Below the pieces are notes generated by a model. The model searched no databases and was not told the origin of the DNA. It was given only the letters and a program-made list of their open reading frames with translations. 64,000 bases of DNA from Paenibacillus typhae (GTDB lineage: Bacteria; Bacillota; Bacilli; Paenibacillales; Paenibacillaceae), in the NCBI RefSeq assembly GCF_900099765.1, contig NZ_FNDX01000012.1:1-64000 (forward strand). The letters run 5' to 3'. Below are positions 37,019 to 46,347 of this stretch, in pieces. The first letter of the stretch is position 1. Every line of letters starts with the position of its first letter. The translations under genes were made by a program, and so were the position numbers.

Positions 37019-37975
37019 ATGAAAGAGACCCTTACCAATCCGTTAGTCCTGCAGCGGGCAGATCCCTGCATCTACCGCCATAGTGACGGCTATTATTATT
37101 TCACCGCTTCAGTCCCCGAGTATGACCGGATTGAGCTGCGGAGAGCACAGACGCTGGGCGGGCTTGCCGGCAGCGAGCCGGTTGTCATTTGGACCAAGCA
37201 TGTTACCGGCATTATGAGCGGTTATGTGTGGGCGCCTGAGATCCATTTTATCGGCGGCAAATGGTATGTGTATTTCTCCGCAGGCAGCGACGATGCGCCT
37301 TTTGCACAGCGTCTGTATGTATTGGAGAACGGATCGGACAATCCGCTTACGGGAAGCTGGGAAGAGAAGGGCCGGATTTATACCGCCTGGGATACCTTCT
37401 CGCTGGATGCTACAACCTTTGAGCATGCGGGAGCGCGGTATCTGGTGTGGGCCCAGGAGGACCCGTCGGTCCAGGGCAATTCCAGCCTGTTCATCTCGAA
37501 GATGGCCAACCCGTGGACGCTGGAAGGCGGACAGACGGTACTTACCCGGCCGGAGTATGACTGGGAAGTAATCGGCTACAGGGTCAATGAAGGGGCGGCG
37601 ATTCTGAAAAAGAACGGAAGGATCTTCCTGACCTATTCTGCCAGCGCCACCAACCATAATTACTGCATGGGAATGCTGACGGCAGCAGCTGACAGTGATT
37701 TGCTGGATGCCGGCTCTTGGACCAAATCCCCGGTTCCCGTCTTCACTTCAAGCGAGGAGACCGGCCAGTATGGTCCCGGGCATAACAGCTTTACGGTATC
37801 GGCTGACGGATCGCAGGAGCTGATCGTCTATCATGCCAGAAACTATAAGGAGATTACAGGCGATCCCCTGTTTGATCCAAACCGTCATGCCCGTGTCCAG
37901 CCGGTAGGGTGGGATGAGCAGGGTCTGCCGGTATTCGGCCTGCCGGTACCGGACGGCAAAGAACTGGAGCTCTAA
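37019..37975 (+). CDS. GH43 arabinofuranosidase-like hydrolase
   Basis: 318 residues, a single five-bladed propeller, cytoplasmic. The catalytic motifs are LVLQRADPCIYRHSDGYYYF (base Asp), YVWAPEIHF and the acid region RVNEGAAIL. The late YGPGHNSF His motif binds the metal. The start at ATG 37019 has AGGAGG 9 bases before it; the frame from 36971 has none. Third gene of the arabinosidase operon. Confidence 0.88.
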   Translation: MKETLTNPLVLQRADPCIYRHSDGYYYFTASVPEYDRIELRRAQTLGGLAGSEPVVIWTKHVTGIMSGYVWAPEIHFIGGKWYVYFSAGSDDAPFAQRLYVLENGSDNPLTGSWEEKGRIYTAWDTFSLDATTFEHAGARYLVWAQEDPSVQGNSSLFISKMANPWTLEGGQTVLTRPEYDWEVIGYRVNEGAAILKKNGRIFLTYSASATNHNYCMGMLTAAADSDLLDAGSWTKSPVPVFTSSEETGQYGPGHNSFTVSADGSQELIVYHARNYKEITGDPLFDPNRHARVQPVGWDEQGLPVFGLPVPDGKELEL

Positions 37976-37978
37976 ATA

Positions 37979-38036
37979 AACGAATGAACCGTATCATACC
38001 GGGGGAACTCACCGGTATGATACGGTTCATTTCGTT
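37979..38036 (+). terminator. Long perfect-stem terminator of the arabinosidase operon
   Basis: A stem of about 21 pairs (37982-38002 with its complement to about 38032) encloses a 9-base loop and sits directly after the last stop codon, followed by TTTCGTTT. Confidence 0.88.
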
Positions 38037-38147
38037 TCCGTTCAGATTATCTGTCAAATTTACGGGTACAGATTTGTCGGGGAGGGGGTTAATCCGGAAT
38101 AAGTAGAAATTCGGCATCTAATTTTACGCTAAACCTGGTTATCGGGA

Positions 38148-38286
38148 ATCTAATTGGAAAAACGCCACCTAAATTCGCTCTAAATGCCCCTATTGCGATA
38201 AGTAGCCCGAAATAGATGTCTCTTTTCCACCTAATGGCCGTATACTCCGAGGAATACAAGAATTAAGTAGCTAAAATCCAACTATA
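38148..38286. repeat. 26-bp imperfect palindromic repeats, three copies
   Basis: Copies at 38148-38173, 38210-38235 and 38261-38286, in mixed orientation. The half-site consensus is AATTAGGTGG with the complement CCAACTAAT. The same unit occurs four times near 46.4 kb. The rest of the 38037-38298 gap holds no gene. Confidence 0.7.
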
Positions 38287-38298
38287 TAAATTAAAACA

Positions 38299-38337
38299 AG
38301 GATGCCCCTCAGCCGTAACGGCCGTGGGGCATCCTTT
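38299..38337 (-). terminator. Terminator of the SLH peptidase gene
   Basis: GGATGCCCC and GGGGCATCC enclose an inner CCGTTACGG. On the reverse strand TTGTTTTAA follows, about 20 bases past the stop codon at 38358. Confidence 0.8.
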
Positions 38338-38357
38338 TGTAAGCTTTTATAAACGGA

Positions 38358-41300
38358 TTATTGCAGATTGAGGATGTTGCTGATGATGACAGCAGCCTGA
38401 GCGCGGTTGGCAATGCCTTTTGGCGCAAAGGTGTCGGCGGTCATCCCTTTCACAATTCCTTCCTGGGTAAGCAGCGCTACAGCGTCTTTACCGTAGGAAG
38501 CGATGTTTGCTTTGTCCTTGAAGCCTGCAAGGGCAGCATCGGCATTGCTTACCGATTTACCTTTGAACTTCGTCAGGGCATTGGCAGCAATGATAGCCAT
38601 CTCTTCACGGGTAATGGAACGGTTAGGCTCGAATTTGCCGTTGCCTACGCCATTCACCAGACCATTGCTGACACCGGCGGCAACGTAGCTGTATGCCCAG
38701 TTGGTTGCTGCCACATCAGTGAAGTCAGCCGATGCATTCTCAAGCGGCAGAGCGAAAGCACGGACGATCATCGTGATGAATTCGGCACGGGTAACTTCCT
38801 TGAGCGGTGCGAAGCTGCCGTTGCCTACGCCGTTAATAATGCCTTTAGCGCTTAATTCTTCAATTGCAGATGCAGCCCAGGTTACCTTACCCAGATCTGT
38901 GAAGCTGCCAGCCGGAGCAGGTGTTGCTGTCGGCTGTGGTGTTGCCGTTGGAGCTGGTGTTGCAGTCGGTGCCGGAGTTGCAGCTGGAGCTGGTCCCCCC
39001 GTTACAGGCTCGGATTCCAGTACGCCTGGGTCCATGCCGTCAGCTTCTGTAGCTGCCGGAGACGAAGCGTAGATGGCATTAGCCAGCAATCTGAATTGGT
39101 TCTGCGGGTGATATTTATTCAGCAGATCGTTGGCGAACAAGGTTACATGAATGCTGTCCGTCTGGTAATCCAGAGCCAGTACCTGATCTTTGGCAGCATC
39201 ATTGTTCGGCCACCAGCCGGCTTTGAAGAAGTCATCACTGGTTCCGTATTTCGCCAGGATTTCAGCGCCTTCCGGAACAGCTGTGATATAGGCTGCAGAT
39301 ACAGTGTACAGGTATTCACTTTCTTCATAAGGAGCAGTAATCAGGCTATCCTGTGAAATGGTTGCTTTGAACAAGCCTTCATGCGCTGCGGCATTCTTTG
39401 CTTTGTTGACCGGGTTAGCGTAGTTAAGACCCGGAAGGACATTCAGAGACTTAATTGTGCTCAGCATAGGACGGCCATAACCGATAAACGGTTTACCGCT
39501 GGCGATCAGGTTCGTACCGGAGTTAACCAGCACGTCCGCTGCAACTGTGTCAGAAGTAACCTTGAAGCCCAGGTCGGACAGGATGAAGGAAGGCGCTCCG
39601 GCAATGGCTACATTAGCCGGCTTCAGCAGCTTGCCTGTTTTGTCGCCTGAATAGAACGGCACAATGTCCAGCAGGTATTTGGAGGCTACGGTCCGCAGAT
39701 TTGATCTGGATACCAGGAAGCTGCCTATTTCATAGCCGGCACCGCCGTTTTCGAGCAGCGTTACCGCTTTTTTGTTCGCGAGCAGCTCGTTAACCGCTTT
39801 GATTGCATCATTGTTGCTGTTGCGGATTACATAATTTTGCGAGAACGGATACTGATCCAGGTTCGTTACCGGAATTACGATGCTGCTGACTTGCGCAGTT
39901 TTGCCGGTGAAGGCTCCAGCGCTGCGGCTGATGTAACGGTCAAATCCGCGCATATCTGCGAAGTTCTGTACGGTATCGGAATACATGGCGTCGAAGTCGG
40001 ATACATCCAGTCCATCATACAGGACAAGGTTGGCATAACCCCGTTTAGCCTGATGCATGTTCACAACATAAGTTCCGGCTGGATAAGTGTTGCCGTCTAC
40101 CGTTACCGCTGCAGTGGTCTGTTCCACTTTTACACCGTTACGGAGCAGGTATTGCACCATTTTGTACGTTTCCAGCGCGTTTTTCTGCAGGTGCTTGGCT
40201 ACAGGAAGTACATAGTACTCAGGGAAAAAGTTTGCTGTTTCGGTTTCGCGCTCACGGCCGATTGATTCGTACTTGGCATTTACCAGAAATTCATCAACGT
40301 TTTTGTTATCTTCATTGTTGATGCCGCGTTTGAAGATTTCGAGCTGGTTCAGGAACAGTTCTTTCTTGTTGTCCTGTACATAGCTGGTAGCCGCCAGTGT
40401 TGCATAGTAGAAGGCATCCAGAGAGTCTTCATTCAGCTCAGGCACTTCGATGGTGTGTCCAAGCGCACCCTGGTGCATCGCATATACAGCAGTGTATGCC
40501 GGGGAGGCATCGTCCCAGCCGGTTGCATTGCCGTACGGATCAGGATACTTCGGATTTTTTGCTAATTCTTTTGCTTCCAGATAAGGAATGTGGTATACGT
40601 CATATTTGGTGTTGGCAACACCAGCATTACCCATTGCCTTAGCCTGTTTAACCATGTTATCCATAACCAGATCATATTCAATGTTCGGGTCATGCGGCGG
40701 CGTACAAGGCTCAATCAGGAAGCCGCTCACGAACCCGTGCATATCCAGAAAGCTCAGCGGAGTCCATTTGGCAATCTGTGCCGTAACCGCCTGAGTTTCA
40801 GGTTGTGTCTGGTAAGAGTTGTCACGGTTCGGGTCTAGCAGGGTGGAAGTCGCACGTGTGTTCAGCGCACGGCCGTCCGGATTCTCTACATAATCAAGCA
40901 GGAAAATCACATTGTCCAGCGCCTTGTCGATATCAAGGGCTACCGGAATTACATTGCCATTGTCATCCGTTGTATCATAGCTGACAATTTTTTCTGTCAT
41001 CAGGGTTTCCAGGAACTTGATAATAACGTCAACACCGTTGGCTTCATCCGCGTGGATGTTGTTCAGCCAGATCGGCACTTTATAATCCTGAAGCTGGCCG
41101 CTCCGGATCATTTCCTGCAGCTTGGCAGGGTCGTTGTTCATCAGCGGCAGCGTTTCGTTCAGATATTGGTCTACGGACGCTTTGTCTTTGGCGACGATGG
41201 AGAAGTGGATGGCCCGTCCCTGTGTGGACGTTCCAATCTGCTGGTACTCCACATAACGGCCGTATTTGTTGTTGCTGTCAGCGGTGATTCTGTCAATCGC

Positions 41301-41891
41301 CGGCTTGATCTCATCATATGTATGATAGGTATCATACGGGTTCAGATCCACCTGCTGCTCTACCAGCACATCACCGGCAGGCGTTTTTGCAGTCAGGTTG
41401 TATACCCCTGCAAGCTTCACATATTCGGTCCGGATGCCGCTTGTGGCCAGGTTAACGCCGTAAGGCATATCGAAATATACCAGAGCGGTTACCGTAGAAG
41501 CTGCAGCAGGCTCATAGGATACTTTTACAAAAGGATCTCCCGTATAGGCTCTCACATTTCGATCATTATTCCATTTCTTCCATTCGGCCAGCGGCTTCAT
41601 CTCTTCCGCAGTTCTGCCGAAGGTCCAGCTAAGCTGGTCTGCTGTAACGCCTTCAGGCAGGGTCAGCGTAACCGGCATGGTTCTGGCTTCGGTCATCGAG
41701 GCCTGGTAGACTTCTTCGGATACAGTAGCTTGCGCGGTGGCCTGGGCTGTCTGATAGACTTGTTCAGATACCGTTGCGGATTGAACCTGAGGCTGGGCCT
41801 CGGTAACGGCTGCTCCGGCATACGCTGACGGAATAATTCCGGATAGGGTCAGAGTTAACGCGATTAATAAGGATAAAAATTTCTTAGTCAT
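38358..41891 (-). CDS. Secreted M14-family zinc peptidase with three SLH domains
   Basis: About 1177 residues. A signal peptide (KKFLSLLIALTLTLSGIIPSAYA) is followed by two imperfect copies of ATVSE(Q/E)VYQ at about 40-66. The M14 carboxypeptidase-type domain has zinc ligands H281-A-D-E284 and H386 in FLDMHG, the NPDGR segment, and the late catalytic Glu in HTIEVPELNE. A Pro/Thr-rich linker (TPAPTATPAPTATP) leads to three SLH domains that anchor the protein to the cell wall polymer. GGGAGG lies 6 bases before the second ATG, which I take as the start. Extracellular peptide or amidated substrate trimming is inferred. Confidence 0.88.
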   Translation of the reverse strand: MTKKFLSLLIALTLTLSGIIPSAYAGAAVTEAQPQVQSATVSEQVYQTAQATAQATVSEEVYQASMTEARTMPVTLTLPEGVTADQLSWTFGRTAEEMKPLAEWKKWNNDRNVRAYTGDPFVKVSYEPAAASTVTALVYFDMPYGVNLATSGIRTEYVKLAGVYNLTAKTPAGDVLVEQQVDLNPYDTYHTYDEIKPAIDRITADSNNKYGRYVEYQQIGTSTQGRAIHFSIVAKDKASVDQYLNETLPLMNNDPAKLQEMIRSGQLQDYKVPIWLNNIHADEANGVDVIIKFLETLMTEKIVSYDTTDDNGNVIPVALDIDKALDNVIFLLDYVENPDGRALNTRATSTLLDPNRDNSYQTQPETQAVTAQIAKWTPLSFLDMHGFVSGFLIEPCTPPHDPNIEYDLVMDNMVKQAKAMGNAGVANTKYDVYHIPYLEAKELAKNPKYPDPYGNATGWDDASPAYTAVYAMHQGALGHTIEVPELNEDSLDAFYYATLAATSYVQDNKKELFLNQLEIFKRGINNEDNKNVDEFLVNAKYESIGRERETETANFFPEYYVLPVAKHLQKNALETYKMVQYLLRNGVKVEQTTAAVTVDGNTYPAGTYVVNMHQAKRGYANLVLYDGLDVSDFDAMYSDTVQNFADMRGFDRYISRSAGAFTGKTAQVSSIVIPVTNLDQYPFSQNYVIRNSNNDAIKAVNELLANKKAVTLLENGGAGYEIGSFLVSRSNLRTVASKYLLDIVPFYSGDKTGKLLKPANVAIAGAPSFILSDLGFKVTSDTVAADVLVNSGTNLIASGKPFIGYGRPMLSTIKSLNVLPGLNYANPVNKAKNAAAHEGLFKATISQDSLITAPYEESEYLYTVSAAYITAVPEGAEILAKYGTSDDFFKAGWWPNNDAAKDQVLALDYQTDSIHVTLFANDLLNKYHPQNQFRLLANAIYASSPAATEADGMDPGVLESEPVTGGPAPAATPAPTATPAPTATPQPTATPAPAGSFTDLGKVTWAASAIEELSAKGIINGVGNGSFAPLKEVTRAEFITMIVRAFALPLENASADFTDVAATNWAYSYVAAGVSNGLVNGVGNGKFEPNRSITREEMAIIAANALTKFKGKSVSNADAALAGFKDKANIASYGKDAVALLTQEGIVKGMTADTFAPKGIANRAQAAVIISNILNLQ

Positions 41892-42499
41892 CATATACCT
41901 CCCAGTGTCTTGTATGATAGATTGCTGCCCGGACGGCAGTAGATTCTGCTTATGCAGATTTATGCATCCCTCCTATGGATTCGTACGGCAAATCTCCCAT
42001 GAATATGTAATATTCACATTGCGTGTGACGAATTAATATACATAAAACACTTTTAATATACATATAGAAAACTATAATATAGTATTTTAATTAAAATCGG
42101 AAGCTTTTTCATAGATTTAAGCTAAAAAATTATATTTTCAAAATGATAACGCTTAAAAATTATATTGCTGCAAATGAAAATAATATAAAAGCCCACAGCT
42201 GTTGCGGCTTGTGTATCCGAAGATTTTGTGTGCAGAAGCGTGCAAATGAGTGCATCCGTTCCCCTACAGCAATCCTTCCAATGACCCAAGAAAAAAAGGG
42301 TTTATATTAGTCCTAAATGCACTTACGGCGGCCCGACTGTTCAACAGCTCATACTTAGGATTCATTTTCCGGAAACAACGATAATAAATGCTTTGAACCT
42401 GCCCGAACAAGGCTTAGAATACTATCTATCAGATGGATGATCATCGCGATCCGGCACGTCTGTGCAATTAAGGGAAGGAAGGCGGGGGCGAGTCCATAA
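41892..42499. other. AT-rich divergent intergenic region with operator-like repeats
   Basis: No gene is supported in these 608 bases. TGAATAT GTA ATATTCA (42000-42016) is a perfect palindrome. TTAATATACATA occurs at 42033-42044 and 42053-42064, exactly 20 bases (two helical turns) apart. Both lie upstream of the SLH peptidase and are candidates for its control. I see no riboswitch fold I can name. Confidence 0.5.
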
Positions 42500-43585
42500 A
42501 TGTCGCTTGAGGCATATGATATTTTTATCGGAAAAAAGCTGGACAGCAATATCTACAGCACGGACGGAATCCTGTTAATCTCGAAGGATACCGTTCTGCA
42601 TCAGAATCACATCGACAAGCTGGCGAATTTCAGAATCAAGCTCAGGATTGTGGAGGAGGCTGTCGAAGAGACCGGGGAGGACGGGCAGAAGCGTCCGGAA
42701 GCAGCGGATACTGCAGCAGAAGCAAGGCTTCGCCCTTCAAGCATTGAATCACGCAGACTGGCCAAGCGCACGGAGAAGCATCTGCAGGAAATAGACCGGC
42801 TAGTGCGGGCCAACGGGATCGTTCCGATTGACGATGTAGAGGAGAAGATTCTTCCTTTCATTAAAGATACTGCGAAGCGGTTCAATTTGTTCCAGGTGTT
42901 CTCGGAGCTTAAGGAGCAGGAGGATTACCGCTACAAGCAGAGCATAGGGGTTGCGGTTATCGCTACATCTCTTGGCCGGCGGCTTGGACTGGATGATGAA
43001 GAAATGGAGCTGCTGGCAACCGCCGCCTGTGTCTATGATATCGGTCTAGTCAGGCTGCCGTCCTCGCTGATCGCCAAACCGGGCAGGCTGGACAAGCATG
43101 AGTTCGAGATTATGAAGCAGCATACGGTTCTCGGGTATGAGCTGCTGTCCAATTCGGGTGTTGATCCCCGTATTGCCCTGGTCGCCCTGCAGCATCATGA
43201 GCGGGAAGACGGCAGCGGCTATCCCCACGGGATCAAAGGGGACCAGATCGACCGGCTGAGCAAAATCGTTACCCTGGCAGACATCTACATGGCCATGATT
43301 TCCGACCGGCCGCACCGGCCTGCGGTTGAATTTTTTGAAGTCATCAACAATATTCATGAAGGTATCATACATAACCGCTTTGACTCTTATATAGGCATGA
43401 CGTTTCTCGATTCGCTGCTGGCCAGCCAGGTTGGCTGCGAGGTCCATCTGTCGGATGGGCGGACGGGCACCATTGTGCTGACTAATTCGAACTATCCGAC
43501 CCGCCCGCTCATTGCCCTGGCGCAAAATGAGTTCCTTGATTTAAGTAAGACGAGTCTCGTGCATATCAGGGATGTTATCGGGTAA
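42500..43585 (+). CDS. Degenerate HD-GYP domain protein
   Basis: 361 residues. Active HD-GYP proteins hydrolyse cyclic di-GMP. Here the domain (about 140-320) keeps KQHTVLGYELL, HHEREDGSGYP and ADIYMAMISDRPHR. However, the HD dyad reads Y179-D180, the following Lys of HDxGK is Leu183, and the first metal His is Gln147. With two metal ligands lost, hydrolysis is doubtful; it may bind rather than cleave a nucleotide. The N-terminal 130 residues are a regulatory region common in this family. It is monocistronic. Confidence 0.82.
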   Translation: MSLEAYDIFIGKKLDSNIYSTDGILLISKDTVLHQNHIDKLANFRIKLRIVEEAVEETGEDGQKRPEAADTAAEARLRPSSIESRRLAKRTEKHLQEIDRLVRANGIVPIDDVEEKILPFIKDTAKRFNLFQVFSELKEQEDYRYKQSIGVAVIATSLGRRLGLDDEEMELLATAACVYDIGLVRLPSSLIAKPGRLDKHEFEIMKQHTVLGYELLSNSGVDPRIALVALQHHEREDGSGYPHGIKGDQIDRLSKIVTLADIYMAMISDRPHRPAVEFFEVINNIHEGIIHNRFDSYIGMTFLDSLLASQVGCEVHLSDGRTGTIVLTNSNYPTRPLIALAQNEFLDLSKTSLVHIRDVIG

Positions 43586-43626
43586 CGGAGCACTCTGTCT
43601 GTTAGAAAAAAACGACCATATTAAAA

Positions 43627-43670
43627 GAAGCCCCGCCAGTCAGCATGAGGCTGCAGGCGGGGCTTTCTCT
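43627..43670. terminator. Bidirectional terminator
   Basis: AAGCCCCGCC and GGCGGGGCTTT enclose an 18-base loop, between the convergent HD-GYP and GH43 genes. Confidence 0.85.
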
Positions 43671-43690
43671 ATACCACGCGACGCATTATT

Positions 43691-45187
43691 CTACTTATAT
43701 TCGCAAGCAAACTCCGTAAATTCAGCGGTCGCACCCTCACCGCAGGCATACAGTCCGATCAGCACGCCGGTGAAGCCGCCAGCCACCTCGGAGGAGAGGT
43801 ATTTGGTATGTGCTGTGCCAAGCGGCAGCTCTGAACCGTCCGCCTGTTGAAGGAAGAAGCTGTAGCGTTCAGATGCGGATTTGATAAGCAGCGTCGCTTC
43901 CTGCTGGTCATTTAGGGCAACGGTATGCTCAACTGATTTGACATCCCCGATATTCAGCCGCTCAATCACCCGGCAGCCGTCCTGATCTTGGACAACCGCC
44001 AGATCATAGTGGTGCAGCTCATCCATGTATAATGTAAGACCGGCCTCGCCGCTTCCCGTAAGCTTCACCTTGCAGGAAATGACCGCGTCGAAGTCTCTCT
44101 GCCGAATACCGATAAAGCTCGGAGAAGCAGGAACATCCAAAGTAACCCCGGTGCCCGTTAACGTTGCCTTTTCAGGCTCCAGCTTGTAATTCTCCGTCGC
44201 CGGGTGACGCAGATAACACCAGTCGAGGTTCCAGTTTGTGTTGCCGAAGGTATAGCGTTTCTTGTCCTCCTGGACTGTGCTTTCAGGAAAACGGTCTGTT
44301 TCGAAGCTGCTCAGTGTAGTGCCGTTGTGCCCTGCGGTAAACCAGCCCTCCTCATCAAAAGTGGCCGGGGTAAGGAACACCTCGCGTCCCAGGTGATGGA
44401 AGGTCAGCCAGCGGCCGGTCTGGCGGAAGCCCAGATGCAGCATCCACCAACTGCCCTCAGGGTCCTGGATAAGGTCACCGTGTCCGACACCCTGCAGCTC
44501 GTAGCCGCCCAGATTGCGGTTGGTCAGTACCGGATTGTGCGAATAGGACTCGAACGGGCCGGACAGCTGCTCACTCCGGGCATAAATGACCATGTGGCCA
44601 TACTCGGTGCCGCCTTCGGCCGCCATAAGATAATACCGACCGTTGATAAGGTACATATGCGGACTTTCCAGATACCGTCCGCCGGTACCCTGCCAGATCG
44701 TCCGGCTCGGGGAGAGCTTCTGTCCGGTAGCGATATCAATCTCACATTGGACAACTCCGCCAACACCGTTGTCGTCCTGGCCGTTGCTCATAAAGTAAGC
44801 CCGGCCGTCTTCAAAATACAGATCCGGATCGATCCCGCCCTGATCAACAAAGATCGGCTCCGACCATTCCCCGTAAATATCGTCAGTCCATACATAAAAG
44901 TTCTGGCGCAGCGAATCATTGGTAGTCGTCATATAGAACCGTCCGTCGTTGTAGCGGATCGTAGGGGCGAATACCCCGCCGGAGCTGCCTGCTTCGCCAA
45001 GCTGAACCTGGCTGTTCCGGGTCAGGCAGTGGCCGATTTGCGTCCAGTTGATCAGATCCTTGCTCTCAAACAGCGGAACGCCGGGGAAAAATTGAAAGGA
45101 GCTGCAGACGAGATAATAGGTATCTCCTGCCCGGCAGACGCTGGGGTCGGGATAAAAGCCTTTGATGACCGGATTGTTGTATATCAT
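43691..45187 (-). CDS. GH43 beta-xylosidase/arabinofuranosidase-like hydrolase
   Basis: 498 residues, no signal peptide. The propeller domain (1-310) starts NPVIKGFYPDPSVCRAGDTYYLV with the base Asp, then GGVFAPTIRY and GGRYLESPHMYLINGRYYL with the acid Glu. A C-terminal beta-sandwich (about 315-498) is of the type seen in xylosidases. The start at ATG 45187 is preceded by GAGG at 8 bases. It is divergent from the ArsR-type regulator, which probably controls it. Confidence 0.9.
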   Translation of the reverse strand: MIYNNPVIKGFYPDPSVCRAGDTYYLVCSSFQFFPGVPLFESKDLINWTQIGHCLTRNSQVQLGEAGSSGGVFAPTIRYNDGRFYMTTTNDSLRQNFYVWTDDIYGEWSEPIFVDQGGIDPDLYFEDGRAYFMSNGQDDNGVGGVVQCEIDIATGQKLSPSRTIWQGTGGRYLESPHMYLINGRYYLMAAEGGTEYGHMVIYARSEQLSGPFESYSHNPVLTNRNLGGYELQGVGHGDLIQDPEGSWWMLHLGFRQTGRWLTFHHLGREVFLTPATFDEEGWFTAGHNGTTLSSFETDRFPESTVQEDKKRYTFGNTNWNLDWCYLRHPATENYKLEPEKATLTGTGVTLDVPASPSFIGIRQRDFDAVISCKVKLTGSGEAGLTLYMDELHHYDLAVVQDQDGCRVIERLNIGDVKSVEHTVALNDQQEATLLIKSASERYSFFLQQADGSELPLGTAHTKYLSSEVAGGFTGVLIGLYACGEGATAEFTEFACEYK

Positions 45188-45205
45188 AATATCCACCTCG
45201 TTTAT

Positions 45206-45327
45206 GAATTCTTATATATATGAATCTGGGATGAGCGCTGACTAATGAAATTAAACAATATCGCCAGTAATCTTGCAATGCCTTGAGGTTGATCAGAAAT
45301 ATTAAATCAATTAAATTAATATATATA
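45206..45327. promoter_or_regulatory. AT-rich operator region between GH43 and the ArsR regulator
   Basis: ATTC-TTATATATAT-GAAT is at about 45208-45225. TTAATATATATA is at 45316-45327, followed by TGAATTC. Both face the divergent promoters. The second differs by one base from the sites upstream of the GH51 operon. Confidence 0.4.
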
Positions 45328-45349
45328 TGAATTCAGTTGCAGAGGATGG

Positions 45350-46267
45350 ATGACACCAATGATCAGGGCAAACGGGGAACCGAAATACCTGCCGCTGTAT
45401 GAAGCGCTGGCAAGCGAGGTGAGATGGCGGATTATGAGCCTGCTTGCCGGGCAGGAGATGAACATGAAGGAGATTGCCTCGAGGCTGGAGCTCAGCCCGT
45501 CGATTGTTACGATGCATATCCGCAAGCTGGAGCAGGCCGGGCTGCTGGGAAGCCGCAGAGTACGGCTGAACGGAGGGACGCACAAGCTGTGTTTTCTAAA
45601 GGAAAAGCACATCGAGGTCGAACTGCCGTCGGCATACCGCAGTGCGAGAATCAGGGAGCAGAGCATTGCCGTCGGCCACTATACCTCCTTTGAGGTGCAT
45701 CCGACCTGCGGGCTGGGCACCCGTGAGATGGAGATCGGAGTGTGGGATGATCCGCGTTACTTTTACGACCCCGAGCGGGTGAATGCGGCAATCCTGTGGT
45801 TCGGCAAAGGGTATGTGGAGTATAAAACGCCGAATTATCTGCTCCCCGGCCAGAAGGTCGAAGCGCTTGAAATTTCGGCGGAGCTGGCCTCGGAGGCGCC
45901 GGGCCTGAAGGATGACTGGCCGTCGGATATCAGCTTCACCTTCAACGGCATCCCGCTCGGCACCTGGACCAGCCCGGCCGACTTCGGCCGGGCCGCCCGC
46001 GGCAAATACACGCCATCCTGGTGGCACCGCAATGTGAACCAGTACGGGCTGCTCAAGACGATCCGCATTGACGCTTCAGGCACCTGGATCGACGGGGAGC
46101 GGATGTCGGAGGTGACTGTGCATGACGTCCGGCTGCAGGAGCCGTTCTGGACGCTGCGCTTTGCGGTCGACGAGCAGGCCGCCCATGTCGGCGGACTGAC
46201 ACTGTATGGAGCCGGGTTCGGCAATCACGACCAGGACATTGTAATCCGTGTGCAGCTGGAGGACTGA
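45350..46267 (+). CDS. ArsR-type winged-helix regulator with a large C-terminal domain
   Basis: 305 residues. The N-terminal winged helix (residues 15-85: ALASEVRWRIMSLLAGQEM, then MKEIASRLELSPSIVTMHIR) is ArsR-like. The 200-residue C-terminal part contains WFGKGYVEY and ISFTFNGIPLGTW; it looks beta-rich and may sense a sugar, though I do not recognise a named domain. No metal-binding Cys cluster is present. GAGG lies close to the ATG. It likely controls the divergent GH43 gene. Confidence 0.78.
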   Translation: MTPMIRANGEPKYLPLYEALASEVRWRIMSLLAGQEMNMKEIASRLELSPSIVTMHIRKLEQAGLLGSRRVRLNGGTHKLCFLKEKHIEVELPSAYRSARIREQSIAVGHYTSFEVHPTCGLGTREMEIGVWDDPRYFYDPERVNAAILWFGKGYVEYKTPNYLLPGQKVEALEISAELASEAPGLKDDWPSDISFTFNGIPLGTWTSPADFGRAARGKYTPSWWHRNVNQYGLLKTIRIDASGTWIDGERMSEVTVHDVRLQEPFWTLRFAVDEQAAHVGGLTLYGAGFGNHDQDIVIRVQLED

Positions 46268-46276
46268 GAGTGCCGA

Positions 46277-46316
46277 GAGGGCTGTGAGTACTGAGAGTAC
46301 TGAGAGTACTGGGAGT
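46277..46316. repeat. Short tandem repeat, 9-bp unit
   Basis: GAGAGTACT-type units (GTGAGTACT, GAGAGTACT, GAGAGTACT, GGGAGTGCT) follow the ArsR stop. It is microsatellite-like and non-coding. Confidence 0.6.
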
Positions 46317-46347
46317 GCTGGATGATTCTTCAGGAGCTAAATGAATG

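Noticed and set aside
41892-42499. A riboswitch upstream of the HD-GYP gene, for example for cyclic di-GMP.
   Set aside because: The conserved core bases of that riboswitch class are not present.
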